Shown here one piece after another: positions 16,837-25,236 of a stretch of DNA of 64,000 nt (its first letter is position 1; each line of letters opens with the position of its first letter). The notes below the pieces were generated by a model. It did no database searches. It had not been told where the DNA came from and was given only the letters and a program-made list of their open reading frames with translations. Location of the stretch: contig NZ_LR593886.1 in the NCBI RefSeq assembly GCF_901538265.1, positions 1,860,001 to 1,924,000 of the forward strand, in the 5' to 3' direction. This DNA comes from Gemmata massiliana (lineage in GTDB: Bacteria; Planctomycetota; Planctomycetia; Gemmatales; Gemmataceae). The position numbers were made by a program, and so were the translations under genes.

Positions 16837-18471
16837 CTACTTACTGCTGCCCTTGAGCCAGTCGAGCAGGTCGAGCGGTTTGCTCGCGTCCCGGGCCGGG
16901 GCGCCGCGCCCCTGGAGCGGGTGGTCGCCGTTGTGGTAGCGGTGGCAGTCGGTGCAGTTGTGCCGCGCGCCGCCTCCCAGGACTTCCGGGCTGTCGGACA
17001 CCTTGATCTTCGTGCCGAGCGGCGAGTGGCACGCCCGACAGGTGTTGATGCCCACGATCTGCACCGGTTCCGGTTTGTCCGCTTCCACTTTGGAGATGTA
17101 GTCGGCGCCCGTACCCGGGTGGCACGTCGCGCACGTCGTTCCGCGGTGCGAGGCGTGGTTGAACTTCGCGTGTTTGAACCAGACCGTGCGGTCCGGGACG
17201 GCCGTGACGCGGGGCTTGGCTTTTCCGTCGCCCGGCGTCATGGTGTGGCACTTGGCGCAGCTCCCAGCCGGTTCAAAGAGCAACCCTTCTGCGAGTCCGG
17301 CGAGTCGCTCGGCTTCTTCGCCCAAGGTGCGCGGCGCGAGGTTCTTCGGCGGCGCGTCGAGCTTGCCACCGAGTTCGGGCGGCGCGTTCAGGGCGGGGTG
17401 CCCGCTGTTGCTCAGCCCCTTCAGGTAGCCGGCTTTCAGGTCGGGGATGAGGTCGGCCGGTTGCTTGCGGTGCGGCACATCGAACCGCGGCACTTCAAAC
17501 TTCTTTCCGTTGGCTTCGCTCACGCCTTCGTTCGCTTTCTGCGGGTGGCACGAGCGGCAGTGGGCCTCGAAGTTTACTGGGAGGAAATACGCGCCTTCGG
17601 CACGCGGTGGGAGCAGCGCGCGGGTTGGGTCGTCCTTCGCGAGTGTGTCCTTGAGCGAGTTAAAGCCAGGGGAACCCACACCCGAATCGAGTGCGTGGCA
17701 AGAGGCGCACTGGAGCTGCACTTTCGTGTCGTCACCGGCGCCGGAAGCGTACCGGGCAACGGCTGCTTTGCCAGCTTCCCCGTTCAACTCGCGGAGCCGT
17801 TTCACCGTCATCGCTTCCTTCCCGTCGGCCGTGTACGCCTGACCGGGGTTCATGTGGATGGCGTGGCTGAACTTGAGCGTGCGCGGGTTCGCGGAGGTGT
17901 CGAGCGAGCGGAACTCGGGGTGGTCCTTCACGAAGTTCGTGATCTCGTTCTGGTACGGTTTGCCGGCCTTGGACTTGTTCGCCTCGTGCCACTTGCCGAG
18001 GTTCGCGTGGCACTGGTTACAGTCCTTGTCGGCCAATCGCACGAGCGAACTCAGCCGCCCGTTGTGGTCGTGGTGGCAGTTGGAGCAGCGGTCATGGAAC
18101 GCACGCGCGTCCGCGTTCGCGGAGTCGTGGTGCCCGGGGCCGGAGTGACACTTTTCGCACGTCAGGTCGTGCCAGCGGGCGCGCGCGTTGAAGACGGACA
18201 CCGGTCCCAGGTCTTTCAGCCCGTGGGCGACGTGGCACGCGGCGCAGTTGTCGTCGAAGGAGGCGTGCGGGTTCGCGAGCGGCCCGTGCGAGTGCGCGTA
18301 CTGGACGCGCTGGGCCGGTTTGACGAAGTCCACCGCGGCCCACGCGCCGGCGGCGAATAGGGCCATCCAACCGAGGGCGATCTTCCCGCGGCGCAGCGCG
18401 TCCGGCCGGCGGAAGTAGCCGCGCTTCCCGGTGAACCGGTCCGACAGGTCGCGACTTGGTGAGCGAGGCAT
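16837..18471 (-). CDS. Ten-heme c-type cytochrome, membrane-anchored
   Basis: The ATG at 18471 gives 544 residues; an upstream GTG-like extension to 18525 is possible but adds an unlikely leader. A basic N-terminus (RFTGKRGYFRRPDALRRGK) precedes one hydrophobic helix (IALGWMALFAAGAWAAV), which should anchor or export the protein. Ten CXXCH motifs follow: CAACH, CEKCH, CSNCH, CNQCH, CASCH, CRSCH, CAKCH, CATCH, CRACH and CTDCH. Motifs 1 to 4 are closely packed and motifs 7 to 10 likewise, suggesting two heme clusters around a central pair. Additional His residues near motifs (HHDHNG, HRYHNG) could be distal ligands. It is encoded between the cytochrome-b-like protein and the NADH-oxidising fusion, so it is the likely periplasmic electron carrier of that module. 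The terminal acceptor is unknown. Confidence 0.9.
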   Translation of the reverse strand: MPRSPSRDLSDRFTGKRGYFRRPDALRRGKIALGWMALFAAGAWAAVDFVKPAQRVQYAHSHGPLANPHASFDDNCAACHVAHGLKDLGPVSVFNARARWHDLTCEKCHSGPGHHDSANADARAFHDRCSNCHHDHNGRLSSLVRLADKDCNQCHANLGKWHEANKSKAGKPYQNEITNFVKDHPEFRSLDTSANPRTLKFSHAIHMNPGQAYTADGKEAMTVKRLRELNGEAGKAAVARYASGAGDDTKVQLQCASCHALDSGVGSPGFNSLKDTLAKDDPTRALLPPRAEGAYFLPVNFEAHCRSCHPQKANEGVSEANGKKFEVPRFDVPHRKQPADLIPDLKAGYLKGLSNSGHPALNAPPELGGKLDAPPKNLAPRTLGEEAERLAGLAEGLLFEPAGSCAKCHTMTPGDGKAKPRVTAVPDRTVWFKHAKFNHASHRGTTCATCHPGTGADYISKVEADKPEPVQIVGINTCRACHSPLGTKIKVSDSPEVLGGGARHNCTDCHRYHNGDHPLQGRGAPARDASKPLDLLDWLKGSSK

Positions 18472-18579
18472 CTTGCACCCAGAAACAGTAAACAGTGTTC
18501 GGCGCGCTGGTGCCTGCGAGAGCACGGTGTAACGAGTTTAACCCGGCCCGAGCACCGAAAACCGTACACGGAACACGAA

Positions 18580-19461
18580 TCACCAATATTTCAGCGCCCG
18601 GACCGCGTGGAGGACCATGAGCGCGGTCATCGCCACCGAGAGCGGCAGGTGGACGAGGAGCCAGTTGTGCAGCCAGAAGTACAACTGGGCCTGCGCGTCC
18701 CACCGGCGCCGCAAGTTAGCCAGTTCCTGGAGCCGGTCGAGGTCGTTCCGGGCCTCGGGCGGGACGGCTTCGCGGAGCCGGGCGAACCGGCGCTCGGCCT
18801 CGGCCGGAGCCGTTAATGGCGAGCGCGAGTGGCTGCCCCGTTGCAGGTACGGCAGGAGCACGTCGTCGCGGAACGCTTCGAGTTCGACCGCGAGCGGGCC
18901 GCCGATGATCGGGTCGACCGCTTCCGCTTCCGGGGGAACCGTGGTCAGCCCGGTCACGATGCGTCGGGCCTCGTCCGCGTGGTATTCACCGAGGCGATCG
19001 ATCTGCGAGGCGATCGTTTCACCCGGGATGTCCGCGAGCATCTTTTGCGGGAGCCACTGCTGCATGATGAGCCCCCACACGCCACTGAACGTGACGAGCA
19101 AGAACAGCACCAGCGTGACCGTGGCGAGCGGCCCCCCGAACCCGAAGCCCGCATGGATCAGAATGATCGGCAGGCAGATCAGCCCCATCCAGATGTGGAG
19201 CCGCATCCACAGCCGCGTGCGGCCCAGGCGCCACCGGCGCCACCGCTTGCGGAGGACGATCGCCATCTCGAAGAACACGATAGCCCCGCCCACCACGCCG
19301 CAGAGTACGCCGAACCCGCTGCTCGGTAGGGGCGGCCAGTCCCACAACGTGACCAGCGCGCCGAGCCGGGCGAGGATCACCCCGATGAGGGTGACCCCGA
19401 CGGTGGCGATCACGATCGTGGTGATGCGCCGCTGCACGGTCTTCGTCTTGCCGAGAAGCAC
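18580..19461 (-). CDS. Cytochrome-b-like integral membrane protein
   Basis: GTG start at 19461 with GGAG about 8 nt upstream. The 293-residue protein has about five hydrophobic helices: two near the N-terminus, two around residues 85-135, and one at the C-terminus, with a soluble loop of about 120 residues between the last two. Histidines are placed as in di-heme b-type cytochromes: H in RLHIWMGL and H in IILIHAGFGFGG about 13 residues later, then HNW, LVH and VLH in the last helix. This pattern resembles cytochrome b561/ferric-reductase-like membrane proteins. It is the first gene of the minus-strand redox unit and would carry electrons across the membrane between the NADH module and the ten-heme cytochrome. 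Heme binding is inferred from His placement only. Confidence 0.75.
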   Translation of the reverse strand: MLLGKTKTVQRRITTIVIATVGVTLIGVILARLGALVTLWDWPPLPSSGFGVLCGVVGGAIVFFEMAIVLRKRWRRWRLGRTRLWMRLHIWMGLICLPIILIHAGFGFGGPLATVTLVLFLLVTFSGVWGLIMQQWLPQKMLADIPGETIASQIDRLGEYHADEARRIVTGLTTVPPEAEAVDPIIGGPLAVELEAFRDDVLLPYLQRGSHSRSPLTAPAEAERRFARLREAVPPEARNDLDRLQELANLRRRWDAQAQLYFWLHNWLLVHLPLSVAMTALMVLHAVRALKYW

Positions 19462-19894
19462 TCGCCGCTCCGGTTAGTTCGTTGCGCCTTGGGGTTAGGT
19501 TCAGGATAGTAACCCACTCAAACGGAGCGGTCAACATTCCAGAATCCGGGTTTCCAAGCCAGTGACACTGGGGCGTCACTCCAGTCGGATCGCGCCATCC
19601 ATCCCGTTACGGTCCGTACCTTAGAACTCACTTTGACGATTTTCCCGTCTTGTTTGAATTTATTTGCCCGCACGAGGGGCAAAGAGGCCCTATGGTCGGA
19701 ACTTGAAGGGTATTGAAGCCGAAAATAGCCCTTTGTTGTGTGAAGAACGGATACTCAGCGTGCCGTCACGGGCGGCGCGTAATCTGAAATCGGGTGAACA
19801 CTCTGGCCGAATGACCAGTAAGTGTAGAGGAGATGTGGCCCGGTCGTGCTTTTGACATCAGGTGTTGATGTCGCGCGGTGGCTGGGCTTGGTTC

Positions 19895-20011
19895 CCACCC
19901 ACCGCCCTTGCGGGCGGGGTTCACCAGGGGCGTGGGGCAGGGTGCCACGGGTGATGGGACTACCGGTTTTGCCAAAGTGCGGTGAACCCCGCCCGCAAGG
20001 GCGGTGGGTGG
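19895..20011. repeat. Perfect 31-nt inverted repeat with 55-nt spacer
   Basis: Arms at 19895-19925 and 19981-20011 are exact reverse complements (CCACCCACCGCCCTTGCGGG... and its complement). Each arm itself contains the small palindrome CCGCCCTTGCGGGCGG. It looks like a mobile palindromic element of the kind scattered through large planctomycete genomes; no coding sequence lies between the arms. Confidence 0.85.
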
Positions 20012-20143
20012 CAGACAACCGCTGTTGAGGAATGTTAGCCACCGTGTTCGGTTGCCAGCGCGCTGAGATGGTGCCAAAGTACATGAAAAGCTAAGAGCCG
20101 GAAGCTCCTACGTGTACCGATGCGGCTCCCGTGGCCCGGAAAG

Positions 20144-20159
20144 GTTAGCAATTGTTAGC
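20144..20159 (+). promoter_or_regulatory. GTTAGC-AATT-GTTAGC direct repeat, candidate regulator site
   Basis: Two GTTAGC hexamers are spaced by AATT, a 10-bp period that puts both on one face of the helix. The identical 16-mer occurs at 42656-42671 before the hydrolase gene. A single GTTAGC lies 110 bp upstream here (20034-20039) and 107 bp upstream there. It sits about 190 bp before the first five-heme cytochrome gene. Confidence 0.45.
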
Positions 20160-20349
20160 CTGGGGCGGACCGGTCGGAACGGAGGGCGGCTTCAGTTTGA
20201 TTTTGCACTTAACGTGCGATCACGGGTGAAGTGTTCGTGTTGAATGGTGCTTGCCGTTGCACCCGAAAACGCCGAACATGGTGAACGCGCCGACCGGCGC
20301 ATCGTAGCTCGCGGGTTTCTCAAACACTGACCCACATTCTCGGCTGACA

Positions 20350-21819
20350 ATGAATCTCAGCGCGCGTACAGTTGCTCTCACGCTAGCCGGAGTGATCCCC
20401 GGCGTTGCGCTCGCGTTGGCTGCCGCTCGAGTTGCCCCGACCGCCACAATCAGCCTCCCCGTACCAGAGGCGCGTGCGGCGAGCGGCGGAGGGGAGGTGA
20501 ACCCCAACCGGCAAGCCATCGGGATGTCCGGGTGTCTCGCGGCGGCGTGCCACGGCGGGTCGGCAAGTGAGGCGCTGAAAGGCACTCGCGGCGGCAATTG
20601 TTGGGAGAGTTCAGGTAGTTGTTGGGCCGCGGCCGATCCGCATACTGCGGCGTACAGCCTGCTGACCGACAACCCGCGGCGCCCGCTGAAGATCACGGCC
20701 GCGAAGATTATGGCGAAGTACGCGCCGGGGAAGCAGGCCACGGAGGACGCTCGGTGCCTCGCCTGCCACACCAACCCGGCGCTCGCGCGAGAGGAGCTGA
20801 TTCGCGATGCGAATGCCCGTGTATTGCGCGAGCAAGGGGTGAGTTGCGAAGCCTGCCACGGAAACGCCAGCGTGTGGCTCCAGCCGCACACTACAGAAGA
20901 GTGGGGGAGGAATCGGGCAAAGGTCTACGCGGAGACGGGAATGAAGCCGCTGTACGACCTGGGCGAGCGGGCGCTCGCGTGTGCCGGGTGTCACGTCGGT
21001 GCCCCGGCCGAGAACGGGCTGCCGGTTCGCGACATGAATCACGACATGATCGCTGCCGGGCACCCGCGCCTGAACTTTGACTTCGCCGAGTACCAGCGCC
21101 GGCTGCCGCAGCACTGGCAGGAGAAAGACCGCACGAAGAGCAGCTACTCGCCGATCGTGCCGAACGAGGCGAAGGTCTGGTTCGTCGGGCGCGTGGCCCA
21201 TGCCGAGGCCGCGTGCAAGTTGCTCGAAGACCGCGCGAAGCGGTCGCTCGACCCGAACGAGCACCGCACGCCGTGGCCGGAGTTCGCCGAGTTCAACTGC
21301 GCGTCGTGCCACCACAACCTCCGCATACCGGGGGAGAGCGAGAAGTACGGCGACTGGCGGAAGAGTGCCGAGTACATCGGCGAACGCCCGCCCGGTGTAC
21401 CCCCGTGGCAGATGATTTGGCCAGTGACGGACGGAGTAGGGCTCGCTTCTCCGCCGTGGACTCAGGCACTCTTACCGGTGGTTCGCGCGATGGAATCGCC
21501 GCGCCCCGCGAAGGCGGACAAGGCGCAAGGCGTAGCGAAAGCCGCGGTAGGACAGATCGGAAACTTGCGGCGCGAACTTGTGTCGCTGCCCGGTGAGCAG
21601 GTCGAAGCGCGGGCGCGGGGGCTCTTCCCCCGCGGGGCGCTGAACCTGCCGGAATGGGACAGCGCAACGCAGTTATTCTTCGGCCTCGTGGCGCTGGAAT
21701 ACGCTCGCGGGAAACCGAGCGACGCGGTGGTGAAGAAGTACCGCAGCGGCGTGACCGCGTTCCGCGATCAGGACTGGGAGCGGTTGGAGAGCGCTTTCAA
21801 AGCGATTCACGAGAAGTGA
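20350..21819 (+). CDS. Five-heme c-type cytochrome (first of three paralogues)
   Basis: The 489-residue protein starts at ATG 20350 with a cleavable-looking signal (hydrophobic VALTLAGVIPGVALALAAARVA). Five heme motifs are present. The first is an expanded CX4CH (Cys62, Cys67, His68; GCLAAACHGG); the others are CLACH, CEACH, CAGCH and CASCHHN. Conserved spacer features such as MNHDMIAAGHPRLNFDF between motifs 4 and 5 recur in the next two genes, so the three are paralogues. The layout resembles the cytochrome c554-like multiheme family. It should be periplasmic. It begins a three-gene unit with overlapping or abutting genes. Electron donor and acceptor cannot be told from sequence; the divergent NADH-linked unit next door is an obvious candidate partner. 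Confidence 0.9.
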   Translation: MNLSARTVALTLAGVIPGVALALAAARVAPTATISLPVPEARAASGGGEVNPNRQAIGMSGCLAAACHGGSASEALKGTRGGNCWESSGSCWAAADPHTAAYSLLTDNPRRPLKITAAKIMAKYAPGKQATEDARCLACHTNPALAREELIRDANARVLREQGVSCEACHGNASVWLQPHTTEEWGRNRAKVYAETGMKPLYDLGERALACAGCHVGAPAENGLPVRDMNHDMIAAGHPRLNFDFAEYQRRLPQHWQEKDRTKSSYSPIVPNEAKVWFVGRVAHAEAACKLLEDRAKRSLDPNEHRTPWPEFAEFNCASCHHNLRIPGESEKYGDWRKSAEYIGERPPGVPPWQMIWPVTDGVGLASPPWTQALLPVVRAMESPRPAKADKAQGVAKAAVGQIGNLRRELVSLPGEQVEARARGLFPRGALNLPEWDSATQLFFGLVALEYARGKPSDAVVKKYRSGVTAFRDQDWERLESAFKAIHEK

Positions 21820-21839
21820 CACTCAAACGGATTCCCCGC

Positions 21840-23387
21840 ATGGATGCGCCAGACACGAATCGCGGGTTTAACGTGCGTGCCGTTCCCCTCATCGCGGTGA
21901 CACTCGTCGCAATCGTCGCGGGCGTGTTCAACACGGCGCAGTCGCACCAGCCCCCGACCGCCGCGGTCGCAATCGTCGCACCAACAGCCAAGCCCTACGG
22001 TGTTGACAAGGCCGACTTCAAAGAGCCGTTCACATACCGTGCGAGCACTTCGTGTTCGGCGGCGGCGTGTCACGGTGGCGGGGCGATCGGGAAGGTCGGG
22101 AGCGAGCACTCGACCTGGGCGCGCGAAGCGGTTTCGGCCGGAACGAGCGACCCGCACTCCAAAGCGTACAGCGTGCTGTTCAACCCCGTCTCCGTGAAGA
22201 TGGGCAAGGCGCTCGGTATCAAGGAGCCCCACAAGGACGCCCGGTGCCTCGCGTGCCACGCGGTCGATAGCGTGAAAGACCCCGCGACCCACGACCAGAT
22301 TCTGGCCGAGGGCGTCGGCTGCGGTGCGTGTCACGGCCCCGCGGACAAGTGGATCGCGGAACACACGCTCCCGTCGTGGAAGGCTCGTAGCAATCAGGAG
22401 AAGTGGACCGAGTTCGGGTTCGTGCCGACGAAGAACCTCGTGGCCCGCGCGCTGAATTGCGCGAGCTGCCACGTCGGGGACGGCGGGCGCGATATGAACC
22501 ACGATTTCATCGCGGCTGGGCACCCGCGGCTCGCCTTCGAGCCGGCCCGGTTCCACTTTCAACCGGACTACCGCAAGCACTGGACCGAAAAGGGCGACCC
22601 TCTCAGTTTTGAAGTCCGCATGTGGGTCATCGGGCAAGCCGCGACGCTGCGGGCGTCGGTGAACTTGCTTTACGAGCGGGCGAAGAAGGCCGACGCACCG
22701 AACGAGAAGGCCCCGTGGCCGGAGTTTAGCGGTTACAGTTGTTACGCCTGCCACCAAACGATCGGCGACACGGAAACACGTGGGAGCCTGAGTGCGACTC
22801 CGCGCACGCCCGGTGTGCCGGGGTGGGAGGTCTGGTCGAACACGACGGTCGATGTGGCGGCGAAGTCTTGCGAACTCGCGTTTCCCGGGCTAAGCTCGCC
22901 CGAATTACGCGACGTGAAACTGCCGGCGGTCGAGGAGCTTCGCAAGTTCATGGGGGCGAAGCGGGCGCCCGCGCCGGGCGAGGTCGCGAAGCGTGCGAAG
23001 GCGGCCGTGGTCGAACTCGATACGTGGCTCGCGCACCTGCAAACCGCCGAGGACCGCGGGCCGAGCACCGTCGGGCGCGACGCGCCTGTGAAAATCGCAC
23101 ACCGGCTCGCTGTGAATGCTCTATCTTCGGACGGGAAGGTACTCGCGGATCACGACTGGGATTCACTGGCGGCGAACTACCTGGGCACAGCGGCCATGTA
23201 CCACGCGGCCGGCGGTAAAGCGGGAACCGGTGCCGGGTGGCACGACCCGCTGCTCGCGATCGACAAGAACCTGCGGTTCCCGCCGATCGCGAACGGCCCG
23301 GTGAAGTTCGACCGGCTCAGACTGGACCCGATCCGCGACAGCTTCGAGTCACTGCGCAACAAGACGGGCACACCGGAGGGGAAGTGA
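21840..23387 (+). CDS. Five-heme c-type cytochrome (second paralogue)
   Basis: The ATG at 21840 gives 515 residues; a GTG at 21816 that overlaps the previous stop (GTGA) is an equally possible, translationally coupled start and adds 8 residues. The N-terminal hydrophobic helix (VPLIAVTLVAIVAGVF) is an export signal or anchor. Five heme motifs match those of the first paralogue in order: an expanded CX4CH (Cys72, Cys77, His78; CSAAACHGG), then CLACH, CGACH, CASCH and CYACH. The MNHDFIAAGHPRLAFEPARFHF segment type between motifs 4 and 5 is shared. The last 200 residues have no heme motif and are largely helical. It is the middle gene of the unit, overlapping the next gene by one base. Confidence 0.9.
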   Translation: MDAPDTNRGFNVRAVPLIAVTLVAIVAGVFNTAQSHQPPTAAVAIVAPTAKPYGVDKADFKEPFTYRASTSCSAAACHGGGAIGKVGSEHSTWAREAVSAGTSDPHSKAYSVLFNPVSVKMGKALGIKEPHKDARCLACHAVDSVKDPATHDQILAEGVGCGACHGPADKWIAEHTLPSWKARSNQEKWTEFGFVPTKNLVARALNCASCHVGDGGRDMNHDFIAAGHPRLAFEPARFHFQPDYRKHWTEKGDPLSFEVRMWVIGQAATLRASVNLLYERAKKADAPNEKAPWPEFSGYSCYACHQTIGDTETRGSLSATPRTPGVPGWEVWSNTTVDVAAKSCELAFPGLSSPELRDVKLPAVEELRKFMGAKRAPAPGEVAKRAKAAVVELDTWLAHLQTAEDRGPSTVGRDAPVKIAHRLAVNALSSDGKVLADHDWDSLAANYLGTAAMYHAAGGKAGTGAGWHDPLLAIDKNLRFPPIANGPVKFDRLRLDPIRDSFESLRNKTGTPEGK

Positions 23388-25156
23388 TGACGACGGGATA
23401 CGCGGGTCGGGCCGCGCGCGCGGTCGGGCTAGCGGGGGCGTTCGCCGGCCTCGTGATCGGGCTCGTCGCTTCCTCCGCGTCGGTGCGGCCGGTGGGTGCC
23501 GCGGTCGCTGCGCAGAAGGATAAGGACGTCACTAAGCCCCCGGCCGGTTCCAAACTGGAACTTGTCGGCGCGGCGCGGTGCAAGAACTGCCACGAGCGCG
23601 AGGATCCGAAGAACGTTGATGAGTACAAGGACACGCGCGGGTTTGACTTCATTCGGTTGCAGGAGAACAAAGTTTGGGCCGTCCACGATCTCCATCGAAC
23701 AGCGTACACCAACCTTACGACCAATCGGACGACCGAGGAAACGGGAGCGCAACCGAACGCGACCGCGCAGCGGATGGAGGACAAGCTCCGAAAATACAAA
23801 ACTCATCCGAAGTACGCGGACCCGAAGTATACGGTCGCGTCCGACGCCGCATGCTTAATGTGTCACGCCAGCGCGAACGAGCCCCCCAACAAGGAATCAC
23901 TGAAGACGTGGACCAAGGACGAGTTCCGGCCCGGCGACGGTGTCGGCTGTGAGATGTGCCACGGTCACGGCTCACTCTACCGCGATAAGCACCAAGACAG
24001 CAGATTGAACAAAGCTCCCGGCGGGCCGAAGAGTGTCGTTCCCTGGCGAGAGTGGTCGCCGGATGTGAAGAAAGAATGGGGCCTAGTGAATCTCCGGTCG
24101 CACGTTGAGGCGACCAACCGCTGTGCGTCGTGCCACATCGGGAACACGGACGAGGGGCGCTTCGTCACCCACGACATGTACGCGTCCGGGCACCCGCCGC
24201 TCCCGCCGCTCGATCTACTCGCGTACACCCGCGAGCAGCCGCGCCACTGGGGGCTGCCATCCGAGATGCCCTACCTGACCGCGCTGGCCGAAAAGAATCC
24301 CGAGAAGGCGTTCGCCACGTTCCACACCCGCGCCGGCGAATCGCACGTCGCGCGGCGGTTCGCCGAGTCCTCGCTCGCCACACTCGGCGCTACAGCGAAC
24401 CTCGGCGCGCAACTCGCCGACGACGCGAAGGCCAAGGCCGACGGCCTCGATTTCGCCGCGTTCGACTGCTACTCGTGCCACCACAACCTGAAGTACCCCA
24501 GTGAGCGCCAGGATCGCGGGTATGTCGGGCGGCCCGGGCGCCCACTGTACCGCCCGGCCGCGTTCGCACTCGCCCGACTCGTTCTCGACCACGCAGCCGG
24601 GATGAAGGGGGCGGACCTCAAGACCGCGGTAGCTGAACTCGATGCGGCCGAACTGGAACTGGCTGATGCGTTCACGGCCAAGACCTACGGTGACCCGGAT
24701 AAGGTTAAGACCGCGACCACGAACATTGCCAAGTGGAGCGAGGGCGTGCGGAAGAAGCTTGAAGCCGTCCGATACACACCCGAGGAGACTAAGCGATTGT
24801 TCGAGTTGGTCCGAGCTTCAGCGACCGACGAGAAGAAGCCGGTTGGTGACCCGGAAGTCGCGCAGCTCTACACCTGGGCCATCGAAACGCTGTTCATCGA
24901 ATTGCAGCCGAAAGAGAAGACGGACAAGAAGGAAGAGCCGAAGGCGCTGACCGAGATGCGCACCAAACTCGATGGAACGATCGTGACTCGACTCCGTCCG
25001 AACGCGGCCTTCTATTACGAGCAGGGGGTTACCGGGGGCATTCCCGGGCCGAGCGTCGAGTCTGTCGATAGTCGGCTCAAGGCACGTATGGACACGTTCA
25101 ATTCATTCCGCCGCGAACCGTTCCGCAAGGCACTGGGAGAAATCAAGCTCCCGTAA
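23387..25156 (+). CDS. Five-heme c-type cytochrome (third paralogue)
   Basis: The ATG at 23387 overlaps the upstream TGA by one base and has a strong GGAGGG at 23375-23380, which fixes the start; 589 residues. A signal helix (AVGLAGAFAGLVIGLVASSA) precedes the five motifs CKNCH, CLMCH, CEMCH, CASCH and CYSCHHN. Here the first motif is a normal CXXCH, unlike the CX4CH of the other two. The THDMYASGHPPLPPLDL segment matches the MNHD..AAGHPRL element of the paralogues. The C-terminal 200 residues are charged and helical. A strong terminator follows at 25172-25210, so this is the last gene of the transcription unit. The three proteins may form a heterotrimeric or sequential electron wire with 15 hemes, which is inference. 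Confidence 0.9.
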   Translation: MTTGYAGRAARAVGLAGAFAGLVIGLVASSASVRPVGAAVAAQKDKDVTKPPAGSKLELVGAARCKNCHEREDPKNVDEYKDTRGFDFIRLQENKVWAVHDLHRTAYTNLTTNRTTEETGAQPNATAQRMEDKLRKYKTHPKYADPKYTVASDAACLMCHASANEPPNKESLKTWTKDEFRPGDGVGCEMCHGHGSLYRDKHQDSRLNKAPGGPKSVVPWREWSPDVKKEWGLVNLRSHVEATNRCASCHIGNTDEGRFVTHDMYASGHPPLPPLDLLAYTREQPRHWGLPSEMPYLTALAEKNPEKAFATFHTRAGESHVARRFAESSLATLGATANLGAQLADDAKAKADGLDFAAFDCYSCHHNLKYPSERQDRGYVGRPGRPLYRPAAFALARLVLDHAAGMKGADLKTAVAELDAAELELADAFTAKTYGDPDKVKTATTNIAKWSEGVRKKLEAVRYTPEETKRLFELVRASATDEKKPVGDPEVAQLYTWAIETLFIELQPKEKTDKKEEPKALTEMRTKLDGTIVTRLRPNAAFYYEQGVTGGIPGPSVESVDSRLKARMDTFNSFRREPFRKALGEIKLP

Positions 25157-25171
25157 GGTGACGCAAAAACG

Positions 25172-25210
25172 CGAGGGGGTGACCGCATCAGGTTTGCGGT
25201 CACCCCCTCG
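25172..25210. terminator. Strong bidirectional terminator
   Basis: A perfect 16-bp stem (CGAGGGGGTGACCGCA and its complement) with a 7-nt loop lies between the convergent ends of the cytochrome operon and the Ig-repeat gene. It is flanked by AAAAACG on the left and CGTTT on the right, giving weak T-runs for both directions. Confidence 0.85.
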
Positions 25211-25236
25211 CTGCGTTTACATCGCCAATCTTGGTA

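Larger units (their letters stand above)
19462..20349. other. 888-bp divergent intergenic region with repeats
   Basis: This gap separates the two divergent redox units and must hold both promoters. I see no convincing gene; open frames on both strands are short and overlap the palindrome. It contains a 31-nt perfect inverted repeat (19895-20011) and a GTTAGC-N4-GTTAGC site (20144-20159), listed separately. A stretch around 19640-19670 is locally AT-rich. Confidence 0.7.

Noticed and set aside
11752..19461. A bidirectional NAD-linked hydrogenase locus (Hox)
   Set aside because: HoxE/F/U-like modules are present but there are no hydrogenase large or small subunit genes with nickel-binding CXXC motifs in the window.
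19664..20084. Small genes in the divergent redox intergenic region
   Set aside because: The open frames overlap the 31-nt inverted repeat on both strands and have no ribosome sites or recognisable residues.
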